Assembly: GCF_022201045.2 (NCBI RefSeq)
Contig: NC_068560.1
Location: 32,009,501-32,073,500 of the forward strand
Length of the DNA: 64,000 nt
Reading direction: 5' to 3'
DNA from: Citrus sinensis
Taxonomy: Eukaryota > Streptophyta > Magnoliopsida > Sapindales > Rutaceae
Position numbers and translations under genes: made by a program. The notes beneath the pieces are model-generated. The model did no database searches and had not been told where the DNA came from. It was given only the letters and a program-made list of their open reading frames with translations. Position 1 is the first letter of the stretch, and the number at the start of each line of letters is the position of its first letter. Below are positions 47,879-61,417 of the stretch, piece after piece.

Positions 47879-50800
47879 GCTGATGATTTTGGCCTTTACG
47901 GGATGGCACACATAACTGTACAAGAGAGAATCGAATTACATACGCAGCTTTGAAGGTAGGAGCTAAATGGGGCCTACAAATGCATGACGGGCATTCCAAG
48001 TTGGCTCTACTATTAATTACAGACGCAGCTTCTAAGCTGCTCTTAAAACTTAGGTGTGAAATTAATCCTAACCAACGCAAACTCTTTGGTCAAATAATAA
48101 TAAAATGAATACACACATGTTCTCGATGGCCTCCATAATACTTTATTTCGTGCTTACGTTGCATTACATAATCATGCCGTGTTGAATTTTGGAGCTAGCC
48201 ATGACAAATCTTAGCTACCAGCCAAGCCAAGCCAAAAGCTGAAACTTATGGTACTTATTAGAGGCGGTGAGAGAGGAGAGGAAGAGGTGAACAAGAGTCA
48301 TTAATGTTGAGAGTCTGTATACAGTTGAAGGAAGGCCTTGAGACTATGGATATCTTAAATGGATAATAACTCCAACATCCTCAATTGGGTCACTCAAAAA
48401 AACTTTTAAGGCTCTCAACGTCCCCCGAGCAATTAAAACAATAACCACATCCCATGAGCTATACGATCGAATTAATCACTCCTAGAACTAAAGCTTTTAA
48501 AGCTCTCAACACCCTCAGCTATAAAATCAACTAATATCTTATGGTCTCAAATTTAATACTATCTCTCTCACCTCGCCACATTTTTATTAATTTTTATCAT
48601 TTCATGTAGAGATTCCAACACATTTTTTTAGCAGTTGCATGCTCTTCATTTCCCAAAGTACCCACTTCCTCTCCAATACCAAGTTTTATTATATTCTATG
48701 GCCAGCAATCAAACAGCATCTCCCATCCCTTGATCTGAATGATACTGCAAATTTCTATAACACAATTAATGACTTGATAGATGAACTAAAAAGGAAATTC
48801 ATACACGAAACAGTATTTTTTTTTTTTTTTTTTTGGCGTACGTTATTTTCTTTGTTTGAAAAAAGATATGGCTTGCGCATGAAGGGGTTTAGCATAAAAG
48901 GCTGTCGTTTTACCGAATTTCACCAACCAAATATAAATTGTTGAGGGACCCCAAATAGACTAAGCAGCTACATGACATAAATACCACGACATTTCATTGC
49001 AAGCTAACAATCAAAAGTGTATTTCCCAAACGGAGGGTATTTTTGTAAAGTAACCTCAGAAACTGAAATCGGAATTTTTAGAAATTAATTAAATTAAGAT
49101 GAGCAAACCTACTAACCAAAAAAAAAAAAAAAAAGGAAAAAAAACAAAAAAAAGTGACCAAAGGCCATTAAAGGCATTGAAAGAGAAGAGGGGGAATTGT
49201 ATTGAAGTAAGTCTACCTGCCTTCATTAACTCATCTTGAATTCACTTAAATGCAGAATTCAAGGATGACCATTGAAACACTTCGCTTTCTTCAATATTTT
49301 TATTTTTTTTTCTCATCGTCGCTCTCACCACCGGTTTCCCCTTCTGTTAAATGCCCTCAAACCACCTTTCCTTCCCTTCATTTATGCTTTTGTTCCGTTC
49401 ATGCATGCACCCTCTTTAATTTCTCTCTTCCGTTTTATTTCCCTCCTAAATTTGGTTTCCATCAGCTTCCCATTTTTGCCAATAACTGTCAGAATCTATC
49501 TCTTCCACTAATAAATCAATTGTAACTCCTTCATAATAGTAATTAAATACACTGTACTCTCCAGAGTTTAGCAGCAAAATTAAAGCTAACAAATTAATTA
49601 TTGGACGGGTAAATGATGCCTCTACTCCTTAAAATTTGAGCTGATTATTAAGTTAGTCCATGTATTTTTAAAAAATTATATAAAACGTCATTGTTATATA
49701 TTTGTTTCCATTAAAATCCATTTATTGAATTTCTACTTTTTCAACTGTTGTATGTTAGATTTGTTTCAATTTTAATTGACATCAACAAAATACTATTTCA
49801 TTTTTTAATGTCATACTCAAAAAGTTTTAAACTAATGACAGAGACTATTCCCAGGCAATATTTGAAAATACAATACCGACTAGGTGACTAGTCCATTCCC
49901 TAAGAGATGGGAAATTACTCTTATTGGACTCCACTATTGAAAATTAATTAAACCAACAGCTTAATTATGGACTTAAAAAAGGAATTCATTAAGAATGAAC
50001 TCCAACAGCTTAATTATAAATACACATCATTTTTTTTTTATAACCCACTTATATTCTAATGTAATTGTGCTTTAAACGGGATCTGGCTACAAAAAGAAAG
50101 AAATGAGATCACGCGTTGGATCGAGTTAGAAAAGTAGGTATGGATACGGTTGAGTATTATTATGATTGTGATGCATGGCACTGTACTTTGCTAACAACAT
50201 GCTTGATATAAAATGCGCCAGTTTATCAGGCGAGATTATTAGCAAAGCCTATGACTGGAGAAGCTGCAGCCAGCTGCCAGCCTCTTGAGGTTGAAAGTTC
50301 CTTCGATAATTTCGGAGAATTTGAGTTATTTTGTGACGATATATATAATTGGCAATTCTTGGTGTGAACTCCATTTGATTTTGAGTACGTTTTCTTAAGT
50401 CACTACACGTTCGTTTTCTAAGTCAAATTGATGCCACCGACTTTCCGTGTCGTGCATGTTTTAAGTTTGAAACGCTTGTAGTATTTGCCTTCCTGATTCA
50501 ATGGTTTCTTACTTTCATTCAAAGTCTAAGGAAAAAACGAATTAAACCACGATGATATTTATTAGAGCAAATGGAGTAATGGTTACTTTATTTAATCTAT
50601 AATATGTATATGTACCTTTATTTTATTGGTTTGTGTCCCCCGTTTTTTTCCTATCATATTTCGAGCAAATTTTTTATAATATAGAGCAAAATGAATTATT
50701 CCTTTGGTATTTTTTAAAACTCACTAATTGTTTTTTTTTTACATTATTAAATCATCTAGTACACTTTTTATAGAAGTTAATGTGTTTGAAACTCAACTAA

Positions 50801-51292
50801 AAGTTAACTTAAGAGTTGAGATTTATGTTCAAACTTATATTATTAATCCAAGTAACTATTTCAGTCGATGTGAGATACTATCCTCAATACTTTTGAAAGG
50901 GCAATTCAATTTTTTTTTTTTTCCGATAGACAAAAAGTAAATAGAATAATATTACAGTCTAGGGTGTGTTACATGAGTTTAAGAATATGAAATGGGGAAA
51001 TGGTAGATTTTTACCCAAAAAAAGAAAAAGAAAATTAGCAAAACAAAAAATCGATTACTACTACCAGCAAATTTGTTCTGAAATTTTCGTTCAAAAAGGG
51101 AAAGAAAAATGGAGGGGGAGACGATAACATGCGTACAAAACAAAAGTACACAATCCATTGATCAACGTACGTAGGACCGGATGGAGGATTGACTACCGGA
51201 TTAACTGCCATGAAGCATTTATTTTAGAAGAGGCAGATGAGTTCTACGGTGGGTGAGACCATATTTTGGCGAACAAAATCTAAAGGGGTTGC

Positions 51293-51306
51293 GGGGGGGG
51301 GGGGGG
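51293..51306 (+). repeat. Poly-G run of 14
   Basis: Uninterrupted G14 followed by CCC, unusual in this AT-rich DNA. Its length may be a sequencing artefact. Confidence 0.85.
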
Positions 51307-54300
51307 CCCGCATTTCTTATTAATTATTTACGTACAGGTACAGACCAAAGAGTACCTGAGGAGGCAACGAGTGCCGATACAGTTCACAGTCACGGTTGGT
51401 TGGTGATGCATTTTAATTTTTCTTTCGCAATGAGATCGACGTCCCTCTTATCGCATCTGCACATGCATTGTTGCTTTCCATTTGATCATATTATCATTTG
51501 AATATCATTATCTTTAATCAAATTTCGGTTTCTAGTAGCAAATGGTCAGCCAAACATTATCTCCGCTCGTACAACAGGAGGGAATATCTCATCCCATACC
51601 AGATTGGAAAATACATGTAACAATAATCTTATATTTATTTTCCCATTAATAGTATAATAATTAGTTGCATTTAGTGAGAGTGTGCCGTTTATAATGCTCT
51701 AATAAATGGCCGTAGTGATTGGTCAAATGTAAATGTCAATGAGAACTAGGAGCGCACAAGCTATGTTAACAGAGGGGTTGGGGTATATATCCATTTAATT
51801 GTCGAATTTGAATCATTTATTTCATAAAATTTTGAAGCATCTATTTACTTATAAACTAGGATCCCTTGTGTAATAATGAATGTAGGTGCGTAAAAATGTG
51901 AGTTAATTTTTCATTTCATTAAATTCACTTAATTAAATAGTAAGAATTTATGGCTAAAAAATAGTATTTATGTTTCCATCTACCTTTCACTGGATTGAGT
52001 TAATGCAATTACATTTTTAAGACAACATTTTAAGTCGAGAAGCACCCTTCCCAGTAAATTTTATTCATCTTGCTCTTATCTTACATATGTCAGCTAAACG
52101 GTGTGCAGGGATTAGGGAAGGTCATTAATGGGCCACCAGAGCTATATGTCATTACCTGGGCTTATCAGGAACGGAATGTGGGCCAAGGCTTGGAAATGAT
52201 ATTTTTGCAAGGGCCGGTGTTGTTTTAATTATAATTAAAATAAAATAAAAATTGTTGGTCCGATGATCTATGATCGACTCGTTTCGTTTCTTGCTGCATG
52301 CATGTGTAAAAACATACAATCTTTTGAAATTGCGTGCCAAATACTGAAATTACTATAAGTCTACAATAAATTTTAGGTCAAAGTCAGAGCCGTCGCTTAT
52401 TTCTCTGTGTTATTCTGAGCCAATACTTCAATTAATCAATATACATCCAATTGAGTTAAGACAGTCAACAGTCTTTCACATTTGAGTCATGTATAGAGAA
52501 ATACATGTATGTGCATACACTGAGAAATAAATTCCCCAAAAAAAAATAAATTAACAACTTAAACGTACGAACTTGATGATTTTTCTAAGCGACAAACAGG
52601 CGCATAACATTATAAGGTTTCATTTTCCATATTAATTACAGCATTTGTTAAGATAGAGTTGGTTTGATGGAGCATTAAATTGGAAGGTGTTCTTAATTCA
52701 TTTATAGACGCAAAAACAAATCCACATCAAGTGTTTAATGCAGCAAACTTATTGGTGTGTACAGATTTTGAGAAAGGAGAAGAATGAGAGAGATAGTTGT
52801 ATGGTACTTCAGTCATTGTGGGGATCAAAAAAGCCCTAACGATACGTTAATAACAACAACAACTGAAAACATTGGGGAACATTATATCTGAATGATAAGC
52901 TTCGATTCTTACTGGAGGAAAAAAATGCGAGTGGCCCATGTTAGGTGCGTATGGTTGGGCTTAAATTCTGCCGCAGCTTCACCTTCCAAAATAATTAGGT
53001 TCGGTAACCATCTTTTTTGAATTTTCCATTTTTAATCGCAAAGACAAAGCGGGGAGAGCGACAGAGAGTGCCTCATGCACGGAGCTTTTTTTTTTTTTCA
53101 GTTTAACAATACAAGTTGGATTAGCCAACTGGGGTCATTAAATGCATGGCATCGATCAACATCTTACAGAGTTGTACGTAATTTGATTGATTCTTCTTTT
53201 TGTAGATTGTCGATTGCTAGAAACACAACTCACGAGTTTCTCTCGTTGACGAGACATGGAGGGGCTTGGTCTTTGGAATTGTCGAAAATTATGTCGTTTT
53301 ACATCAATTTCACAACAATGTATAAAACTTAAGCGGCGTTGATGATGACATCACATGACTTCGAACCACTTCTGACAGTGTCCAAACCTGTACTGGAGGT
53401 GGAGAGTGCAATAAAATCTGTTGGGTTAATCCCCTCCAAGTTTTGTGCAAGTAAGTATAGTCTGTTTAGAGCGGATTATGACGTATTGACATTTGATCAA
53501 TTTTATAGCGTACATAATCCGATCAAGTACTCAACACAGAAACTCAAAATTTTGTTTCCAAAAAGAAGAAAAAAATAGGAGGACGCTTAAGTTAAATATT
53601 GTTGTTTGGCCGCTTCACTTCAAAGTGGTAAATTAGTGAAAAGCTTACATTTGTTTGACATCTCAAACCTTTACATTCATTTGATTACACTTAATGTGGG
53701 TGAATATACCCCGTCATCCGTGGTTTACTAATACGTCTACTTATACACTATATATAATCATCGAACGTAATAAATGAATACTCATGGTTGTTGATGCCGA
53801 GAATTTGGAGTTATGCTCTCTGACACTGGCTACTACTCCTTTAATGCTACTCAATTTTGTAATTAGAAGGACCCTCAAGAGAGAAAGACGTGCGTCTCCG
53901 CTTACAAGCTACAGTGAGTGTGCACAAATAACCTGACTAGAACCAATTCGTTCAAAAAAAATTTGGGTTCGGATCGGATGCGAATGAATAATCTAACTTG
54001 ATTGAGTTGAATTTCGGTCAACCCGATTAACTTGGACCCCGATAAAATCAAGTCAAACCTGATTTAATTCAAATCATAATGCACACACGAAACCCCGATT
54101 GAATTGATTCAAATCTGATCTGAACCCGAATTTCCCGAATTTACCCATACAAGAATCCACAGGACCATAATCAACTCAACTAAAATGAAATTACTCCCGG
54201 CCCCTGAAAAATGATCATTGTACTAAAATATAGTGTACTAAACGAATTTGAATTACATTATATAAATAGAAATTAATACTTATATATTTGTGAGGACACT

Positions 54301-55524
54301 TCTAAAACTGTCCAAAAAATTTTTATAATGAGAACATCCTCACTCACTAAAATATATAAAAAAAGATACAAATTTCAATATATTGAAGATTGTATTTTTT
54401 ATTAGTTAGTATATTAAAAAAATTTATCTGTTAATAATATCTTCACTTAATTAAAATGAGAATATCATCATTAAAGCATTATTTTATATATAAAGAGAGT
54501 CAAGTTCTAATAAGGGATCTTGCACTTTAGTCTAAGTGTGAGATTCCCATTGAAATCATTGGATTTGAATTCAATAGTTATTAAAATTTGTATATAGTGG
54601 GCCCTACTATGTGTATATTTTAAAATGAAAAAAAAATGAGCTAGTAGATCTTTAATTAAGATTCTGAACTTTAGTTAAAATATAAGATCTTTTGGTAGAA
54701 CATAACTCTATACACAATGTTTTCCTCTAATAAGGATATTCTCATTTTAACAAATTGAGAATGTTGTTAAAATATTAAAAAAAAAAAGATTTGAAAACAC
54801 TAACGCAATGATTCTTCTTCTTTTGAGTCTTGAGCAAGAAAAAGAAAATGGATAAAAGGACATTGCACAATGCCGCAACATAAGTTGGCATAGCCTTGTC
54901 GAAATATTAGCGAAGGCCAGCTACACTTGAATTTCGTAGCCCATGAATTTCAATATGAACCAAGCCCAATTTAAGCAATATCCAGTCCAGCTATCAAATG
55001 TCAAGTTTCGCAAACGAGGCAGTTGCCAGACGACGTCGTACAAGCAGTCAAATTGCGCTTCGCCATGGTCCTGGTATGGTGTAGAAATCAGTGGAGCCAT
55101 TAATCACCCCATTTTTATTTTAATTGTAAATTTACTTGCCAGATGAATTACTAAAACAAACCATAGGTTTATTTGTCAGAAAATTTACCCCGTGTCGTGG
55201 ATCTATCTGGAAGTAACTAAAGTATTTAAGTAAAGAATGCAAATAAATAAAGCGTAAAAGGGCTTAAAGAAATAAACAAGTACAAAGTGGTAGACAAATC
55301 GGCAAGCTTTTACGTGATCTCTATTTTCATAATCCGAATTTAATACATATCTCATTTACAAGAGTTCAAAGCTATCCGCAGCAAAATAGAATATTTTTTA
55401 ATATTTCAGGGATGTGTATTCTACTCATATTTTGTGATTCTTATATTTCATAATTTTCTCTAAAATTTAAAAGGTGTCCACTCAACTCACATTTTGCGAA
55501 GAATAAACTTTGATAATTAAGGGA

Positions 55525-55590
55525 GATTTGAACTCTTACTCTTATTATTGTAAGTGTAAGGACTCACACTTGGCTAAAAGCCCTTTGGCG
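55525..55590 (-). mobile_element. Possible SINE head
   Basis: On the minus strand, tagccaagtgtgagtcc is followed about 30 bp on by gagttcaaatctccc, resembling A and B boxes. No tail or target duplication was defined. Confidence 0.3.
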
Positions 55591-55990
55591 GACCACAATT
55601 GAAATGTTAAAAAAAGATAAAAGATCATTTCTATACTTGAAATTTGAAAAGAAAGTGGGTGAGTTTTTTTTTGGGAGGTGTTTAGAGTATCTCCAAAAGG
55701 CTCTATAAATTTTACTCTTTAAATATTCATTTGCTTACCTATGTGACAAATAAATGAGTGAAAAAAGATATTGTTCTCCAAAAAACTCTTCAAATAGAAA
55801 TGAGTTAATATTATTTTAATTAAATAACTATTTTTTTAAAGGAAAAGTCAATAAGAAATTAAAGTACATTTCTCTTTTTCTTTAATAAAAAGTAATAAAA
55901 TATAAATTAAAGAGGGAGAAAATAACTCTTCAAATTTGAAGAGAGATGATAATTTTTTATTTGAAAAATCTTAATTGAAGTGTCTTTTGA

Positions 55991-56110
55991 AGTCTTAAAT
56001 GTTGATGTAACTTTTTAAATAAATAATAAAATTTTATTTAAAATATCTTTTAGAGTCTTAAATATTAATGTAACTGTTTAAATAAATAATAAAATTTTAT
56101 TTGAAGAATA
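55991..56110 (+). repeat. 63-bp imperfect tandem duplication
   Basis: Two copies, from 55991 and 56054, share agtcttaaat.tt.atgtaac and aaataataaaattttattt. Confidence 0.7.
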
Positions 56111-56383
56111 TTTTAGTGATGTTATACGGTGAACCACCAAAGAAATAAGCTTTTTTCGAAGGAAAAAAATGCGGCACGTGGAGGCAGAATGTTCAGTCAA
56201 TTTCCTTGAACGACGAGCAGTCGATTGAGGAAAAATCAAATGTCCACATTGAGACAATTTGAGGCTTTTCAAACATTTTATTCACATAATCAATTGCAAG
56301 ATACTGACTATATATTTGCAAGGAGTTCTGAATTATAATAATCAGTTCAGCATTGCAAAATTAAATAAAATAACCTATCGGCG

Positions 56384-59300
56384 ATGAGTTTTTCAATTTT
56401 TAATTCCCTGGTCCTGTTTCTTGTGTTGCATTTTTCGCTTATCAAAATTGCTTGTGATTCTGCAGAAGAAGTTCATGCTCTTCTCAAATGGAAAACCAGC
56501 CTTCAAAATCCAAGCCAACCTCCCTTGCTACCTTCCTGGATTCTTTATCCAATTAACGCCACCAATAGTTCTAGCCCATGTGCTTGGTCAGGAATTTCAT
56601 GCAACCATGCCGGAAGCGTTGTTAGCATTAACCTGACCGGGTCAAATTTAAAAGGTACGCTTCAAGAATTTCCATTCTTGTTATTTCCCCAGCTCGCATA
56701 TCTTGATCTTAGCGTGAATCAACTCTTTGGCACTATCCCAACTCAGATCAGTCACCTTTCCAAACTGAAGCACCTAGATTTTTCAACTAATCAGTTTTCC
56801 GGGATAATTCCACCACAAATTGGCATTCTAACAAATCTTGTTGTTCTTCGCCTTTCTGTCAATCAGTTAAATGGCTTAATTCCTGAAGAATTAGGTGAAT
56901 TAACTTCTCTTAACGAGCTTGCCTTGTCCTATAACCGGCTAAACGGTTCAATTCCTGCTTCTCTGGGTAATTTGAGCAACTTGGTTCAATTGTCTCTTTC
57001 TAATAATTCACTTTCCGGTCAAATTCCTCCAAATTGGGGATACCTTATTAGCCCGGTTGAACTTCGCTTAGATAACAACTATCTAACCGGTCTAATCCCT
57101 CCCAGTTTCCAAAACCTGAGAAAGTTAACTGTGCATGTTCAATAATCAGCATTCTGGTTCCATTCCGCAAGATCTAGGAAATCTGGAATCTCCCGTTAGC
57201 TTAAGCTTACATACGAATAACTTCTCCGGGTGATTCCAAGATCATTAGGAGGTCTCAAAAATCTCACATTTGTTTATTTAAATAATAATCGAATTGTTGG
57301 TTCTATTCCCCAGCGAAATTGGAAATTTGAGGTCTCTTTCTTATTTAGGATTGAACAAAAATCAACTCAGTGGTTCAATTCCTCCTATTGTTGATAATTT
57401 GAGTAATTTAAAATTTTTGTACCTTCATGATAATCGGCTTTCAGGTTATATTCCTCCAAAACTAGGCAGCTTTAAATCTCTTCTCTATCTATACTTGAGC
57501 CACAATCAACTCAATGGTTCTCTTCCTTCTTCCTTTGGTAATTTAAGTAGCTTAAAACATTTGCACGTACACAACATTAACAAGCTTTCTGGTTCCATTC
57601 CTAAAGAAATAGGAAATCTAAAATCTCTTTCCCATTTATGGTTGAGTAAAACTCAACTCAGTGGCTTCATTCCTCCTTCCCTGGGCAATTTGAGTAACAT
57701 AAGGGGGTTGTACATTCGTGAAAACATGCTTTATGGTTCTATTCCTGAGGAGTTAGGAAGATTGAAATCACTTTCTCAGTTAAGTCTGAGTGTGAATAAG
57801 CTCAATGGTTCCATTCCTCACTGCTTGGGTAATCTGAGCAACTTAAAATTTTTTGCCCTCCGCGAAAAGGAGCTCTCCGGTTCAATTCCCCAAGAAATTG
57901 AAAATATGAAAAAATTGAATAAATTTTTATTGTTTGAAAACCAGTTCACAGCTTATCTGCCTCAAAATGTTTGCCAAAGTGGATCACTAACACACTTTTC
58001 TGTTCGCAACAACAATTTCGTTGGTCCAATCCCTCGAAGCTTGCAAAATTGCACAAGTTTGTACAGCCTCCGCCTTGAACGTAACCAACTCACTGGAAAT
58101 ATATCTGAAGTATTTGGCATCTATCCAGATCTGGAGCTCTTAGATCTCAGCAATAATAATTTTTTTGGCGAAATCTCATCCAATTGGATAAAGTGCCCGC
58201 AGTTGGCCACATTGAATATGGGAGGGAATGAAATCTCAGGAACCATACCTTCGGAGATTGGGAATATGACCCAACTACATAAACTTGATTTTTCTTCAAA
58301 TCGTTTGGTTGGGCAAATACCAAAGCAGCTTGGAAAGTTGACTTCACTCACCAGTTTGACTCTGAATGGCAATCAACTTTCCGGTGACATACCTTTGGAA
58401 CTTGGCTTACTCGCCGAACTTGGGTACCTTGACTTATCTGCAAATAGACTAAGCAAGTTAATTCCAAAAAATCTAGGGGAATTGAGAAAGTTGCATCATT
58501 TGAATTTGAGCAACAATCAATTTAGTCAAGAAATTTCAATTCAGATTGGGAAGTTAGTTCAATTATCGAAGCTCGATTTGAGTCATAACTCGCTTGGAGG
58601 AAATATACCATCTGAAATCTGTAATTTGGAAAGCTTGGAGTACATGAATCTCTTGCAGAATAAACTCTCCGGTCCCATTCCAAGCTGTTTTAGAAGAATG
58701 CATGGCTTGTCAAGCATTGATGTATCCTATAACGAGTTGCAGGGGTCGATTCCCCACAGCAAAGCATTTCAAAATGCTACCATTGAAGCATTTCAGGGGA
58801 ATAAAGAATTGTGTGGTGATGTTACTGGACTGCCACCTTGCGAAGCTCTCACCTCAAACAAAGGTGACTCAGGAAAGCACATGACTTTCTTGTTTGTAAT
58901 TGTGCCCCTTCTTTCGGGAGCATTTTTGCTTTCACTTGTGTTGATTGGAATGTGTTTTAATTTTCGAAGAAGGAAGCGTACAGATTCTCAAGAAGGGCAA
59001 AACGATGTGAACAATCAAGAGTTGCTTTCAGCTTCAACTTTTGAAGGAAAAATGGTGTGTATGAAGAAATCATAAAAGCGACAAAGGATTTTGATGACAG
59101 GTATTGCATGGGACAGGTGGATGTGGGACTGTCTACAAAGCAGAGTTAACATCAGGAGATACTAGAGCAGTTAAGAAACTCCACTCCCTACCTACTGGAG
59201 AGATAGGGATAAATCAAAAAGGTTTTGTCAGCGAAATAACAGAGATAAGACATCGAAATATTGTGAAATTCTATGGTTTTTGTTCACATACACAGCACTT

Positions 59301-60000
59301 ATTTTTAGTCTATGAGTATCTTGAAAGGGGCAGCTTGGCCACAATCTTGAGCAATGAAGCAACAGCAGCAGAATTAGACTGGAGTAAGAGAGTGAATGTT
59401 ATTAAAGGTGTGGCTAATGCCTTGTCTTACATGCACCATGATTGCTTCCCACCAATTCTCCATCGAGACATATCAAGCAAGAAAGTGCTGCTGGATCTGG
59501 AATACAAAGCTCATGTTTCGGACTTTGGAACTGCCAAGTTTCTCAAACCAGACTCATCTAACTGGAGTGAACTTGCCGGCACATGTGGATACATTGCACC
59601 AGGTATGTAAATATAAATTTATTCATAATAAACTTCATTCTGTTCATGGATAATGGATTAATGATGATATTTAACCACGTTTACGTTTCCCTCTCCAGAG
59701 CTTGCTTACACAATGAGGGCAAATGAAAAATGCGACGTGTTTAACTTTGGAGTGTTAGTACTGGAAGTGATTGAAGGGAAGCATCCAGGACACTTTCTTT
59801 CCTTGCTTCTATCTCTACCAGCTCCAGCTGCCAACATGAATATAGTGGTTAATGATTTGATAGACTCACGCCTTCCACCACCTTTGGGTGAAGTTGAGGA
59901 AAAACTGAAATCCATGATAGCGGTAGCATTTTTGTGCTTAGATGCAAATCCAGATTGTAGACCAACAATGCAGAAAGTGTGTAATCTCTTGTGCAGATAA
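56384..60000 (+). pseudogene. MIK2-like LRR receptor kinase, multiply frameshifted
   Basis: Relic of a plasma-membrane LRR receptor-like kinase of the MIK2 type (LRR XII-related sensors; MIK2 itself perceives SCOOP peptides). The order is intact: signal peptide, Cys-paired N-cap (SSPCAWSGISCNHAG), about 20 LRRs, transmembrane span (FLFVIVPLLSGAFLLSLVLI), kinase. The frame breaks at about 57137, 57230 and 57311 in the LRRs, at about 59058 (two extra bases) and at about 59108 just before the glycine loop. The kinase keeps GTGGCGTVYKAEL, AVKK and SDFGTAKFL, but the catalytic loop reads HRDISSKK where the metal-binding Asn is expected, and KCDVFNFG replaces KCDVYSFG. The normal kinase intron (59603-59698) is preserved. 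Substitutions plus frameshifts indicate real decay rather than sequencing error. Confidence 0.93.
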
Positions 60001-60300
60001 TAATAATATTGTAATTTCCTGGATCAAGTCGTCCCACCTTGTTTGTGACCTTCCAATGGGATATCTGATTATGTCTGGAATCCGTAGTAAGCTTACTTCA
60101 TCTTTCTATATGTAGCATCTCAAACATTCTAATAAATATACTTTGTGCTTTTTGTTCCATTTATTATTAATAAAATTCTTTCTAATTTGTTCATTTAAGA
60201 GATTAATGTTTGCTTGTGTAGTGACGAAAATAATCTCATTGTGTTCATGGTTAATATGAGAATAAAGTCCAGAATTGCGATAGAAATATTAAAATTATAG

Positions 60301-60551
60301 CTAAAGTTGCCCTTTAGCAATCTGGCGCCAGTACCAACGCTTTTCCCACACTGCATGCATAGAATCCAGCAGAATTCCTTTTGTTTCAGGCAAGAAAAGA
60401 GCCACAAAAGGATCATTGTCGCAATCCAACCAGCATAGAACAAGAATGAGCCGTATAGAAAGTGGCATAGCATGGTCAAGAACGTTTGTGATAGTACAAA
60501 ATTTGTTGAAAAATTCACACCCACGCTTATGCTTTGGCCATAACCTTTTTA
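60301..60551 (-). pseudogene. Sugar transporter (STP-like) 3'-end fragment
   Basis: Minus-strand frame reading GQSISVGVNFSTNF, then LSQTFLTMLCHFLYGSFLFY. A one-base deletion at about 60415 switches the frame, which continues FVALFLPETKGILLDSMHAV, then WEKRWYWRQIAKGQL and a stop at 60303-60301. PETKG and the Trp-rich tail are hallmarks of plant monosaccharide-proton symporters (major facilitator family). Only the last two membrane helices and the tail remain, about 85 residues of some 510. It lies 300 bp beyond the receptor-kinase relic, in convergent orientation. Confidence 0.85.
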
Positions 60552-61417
60552 ATGTCCTTTATGCATCATCATTCTCTGAAAAAATTCGCGTAACTTTCTC
60601 AATCAACTAGTACGCTATTATTAAAAGATAGCTTTAAATCCAAAGTTTCTTTAATCAATTTCCAAGCTCTTTAAAGCAAATGTTTTGTTTTAGTGAAAAT
60701 TTATAATTCTAAAGTTAAAACTCCTTATTAAAGTTTTGTGTTGTAATCAAACTCAAGTGTTTGTGTCTAACAATACAAAATATACTCTCTTACGTGCATG
60801 GTGGTGTACAAATTAATGACTTGCACTTACAATATCATTTAAGATAAAGAGGCAGTAATGATAAATGTAAAAGAAAATGGGGATAAAATTTATAAAAGAT
60901 AAATAAATACTTTTATTTTATTTATTTCGTTGCAACTTTTATAATTTTGTATAAATTTTTTTAAGATAAAAGACTAGGATAATATATATATATTTTTTTT
61001 GATGAAAAAATTCTTGCTTAAAAGAGCCAATTTAGACTCAGGGTAAATTTGAAAATGTTCCTCCAAAGTCTTATCCGATACTATTGGGCTCATGGTTTAT
61101 AATGTATGATTATGAATCCAGATTATACATGAACAAAAGATTTGTAAGATTTAATTAGTCTTGAGCTTAAAAAAATATTAATTTTGTGGTTAACAACTTA
61201 ACATTAAACAAAGAAAATCCCGGTGCAGGAAGTCAATTGGCGGGAAAAGGTGAAAACGATTTAATTTAAGAAAAAGCGCAATTAATTCAAAAGAGGGAGG
61301 GCATATTCGTCCCTTAACATAAACCCTAGCCCTCTAGTCCCCAGTCTCTTCGTCGGACTCGGGACTCTCTCTCAGACGAACAAGCGCGTGTTTTCAGTGA
61401 GTACAGTGAAGAAAAAG
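60552..61417. other. Promoter region of the SC35 gene
   Basis: No gene was seen. The proximal part includes a telo-box and a pyrimidine-rich leader. Confidence 0.45.
61321..61328 (+). promoter_or_regulatory. Telo-box in the SC35 promoter/leader
   Basis: AAACCCTA, 97 bp upstream of the start codon. Telo-boxes near transcription starts are common in plant translation and RNA-processing genes active in dividing cells. Confidence 0.5.

Larger units (their letters stand above)
47879..56383. other. 8.5-kb intergenic region, no gene seen
   Basis: Both strands were read for exons without success. It holds poly-T and poly-A runs (48819-48836, about 49120-49155), a 14-G run (51293-51306), MITE-like AT-rich stretches (about 53950-54800 and 55680-56110), a SINE-like head on the minus strand near 55525-55590, and a 63-bp duplication (55991-56110). 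A pyrimidine-rich frame at 49250-49525 looks like simple-composition sequence rather than a gene. Confidence 0.45.

Noticed and set aside
49250..49525. Frame rich in Phe, Ser, Pro and Leu, resembling a hydrophobic protein
   Set aside because: Explained by a pyrimidine-rich DNA stretch. Two overlapping frames look equally protein-like and neither has a known motif.
51253..51501. 82-codon frame containing a poly-Gly run
   Set aside because: The Gly run is only the G14 homopolymer, and the rest has no recognisable similarity.
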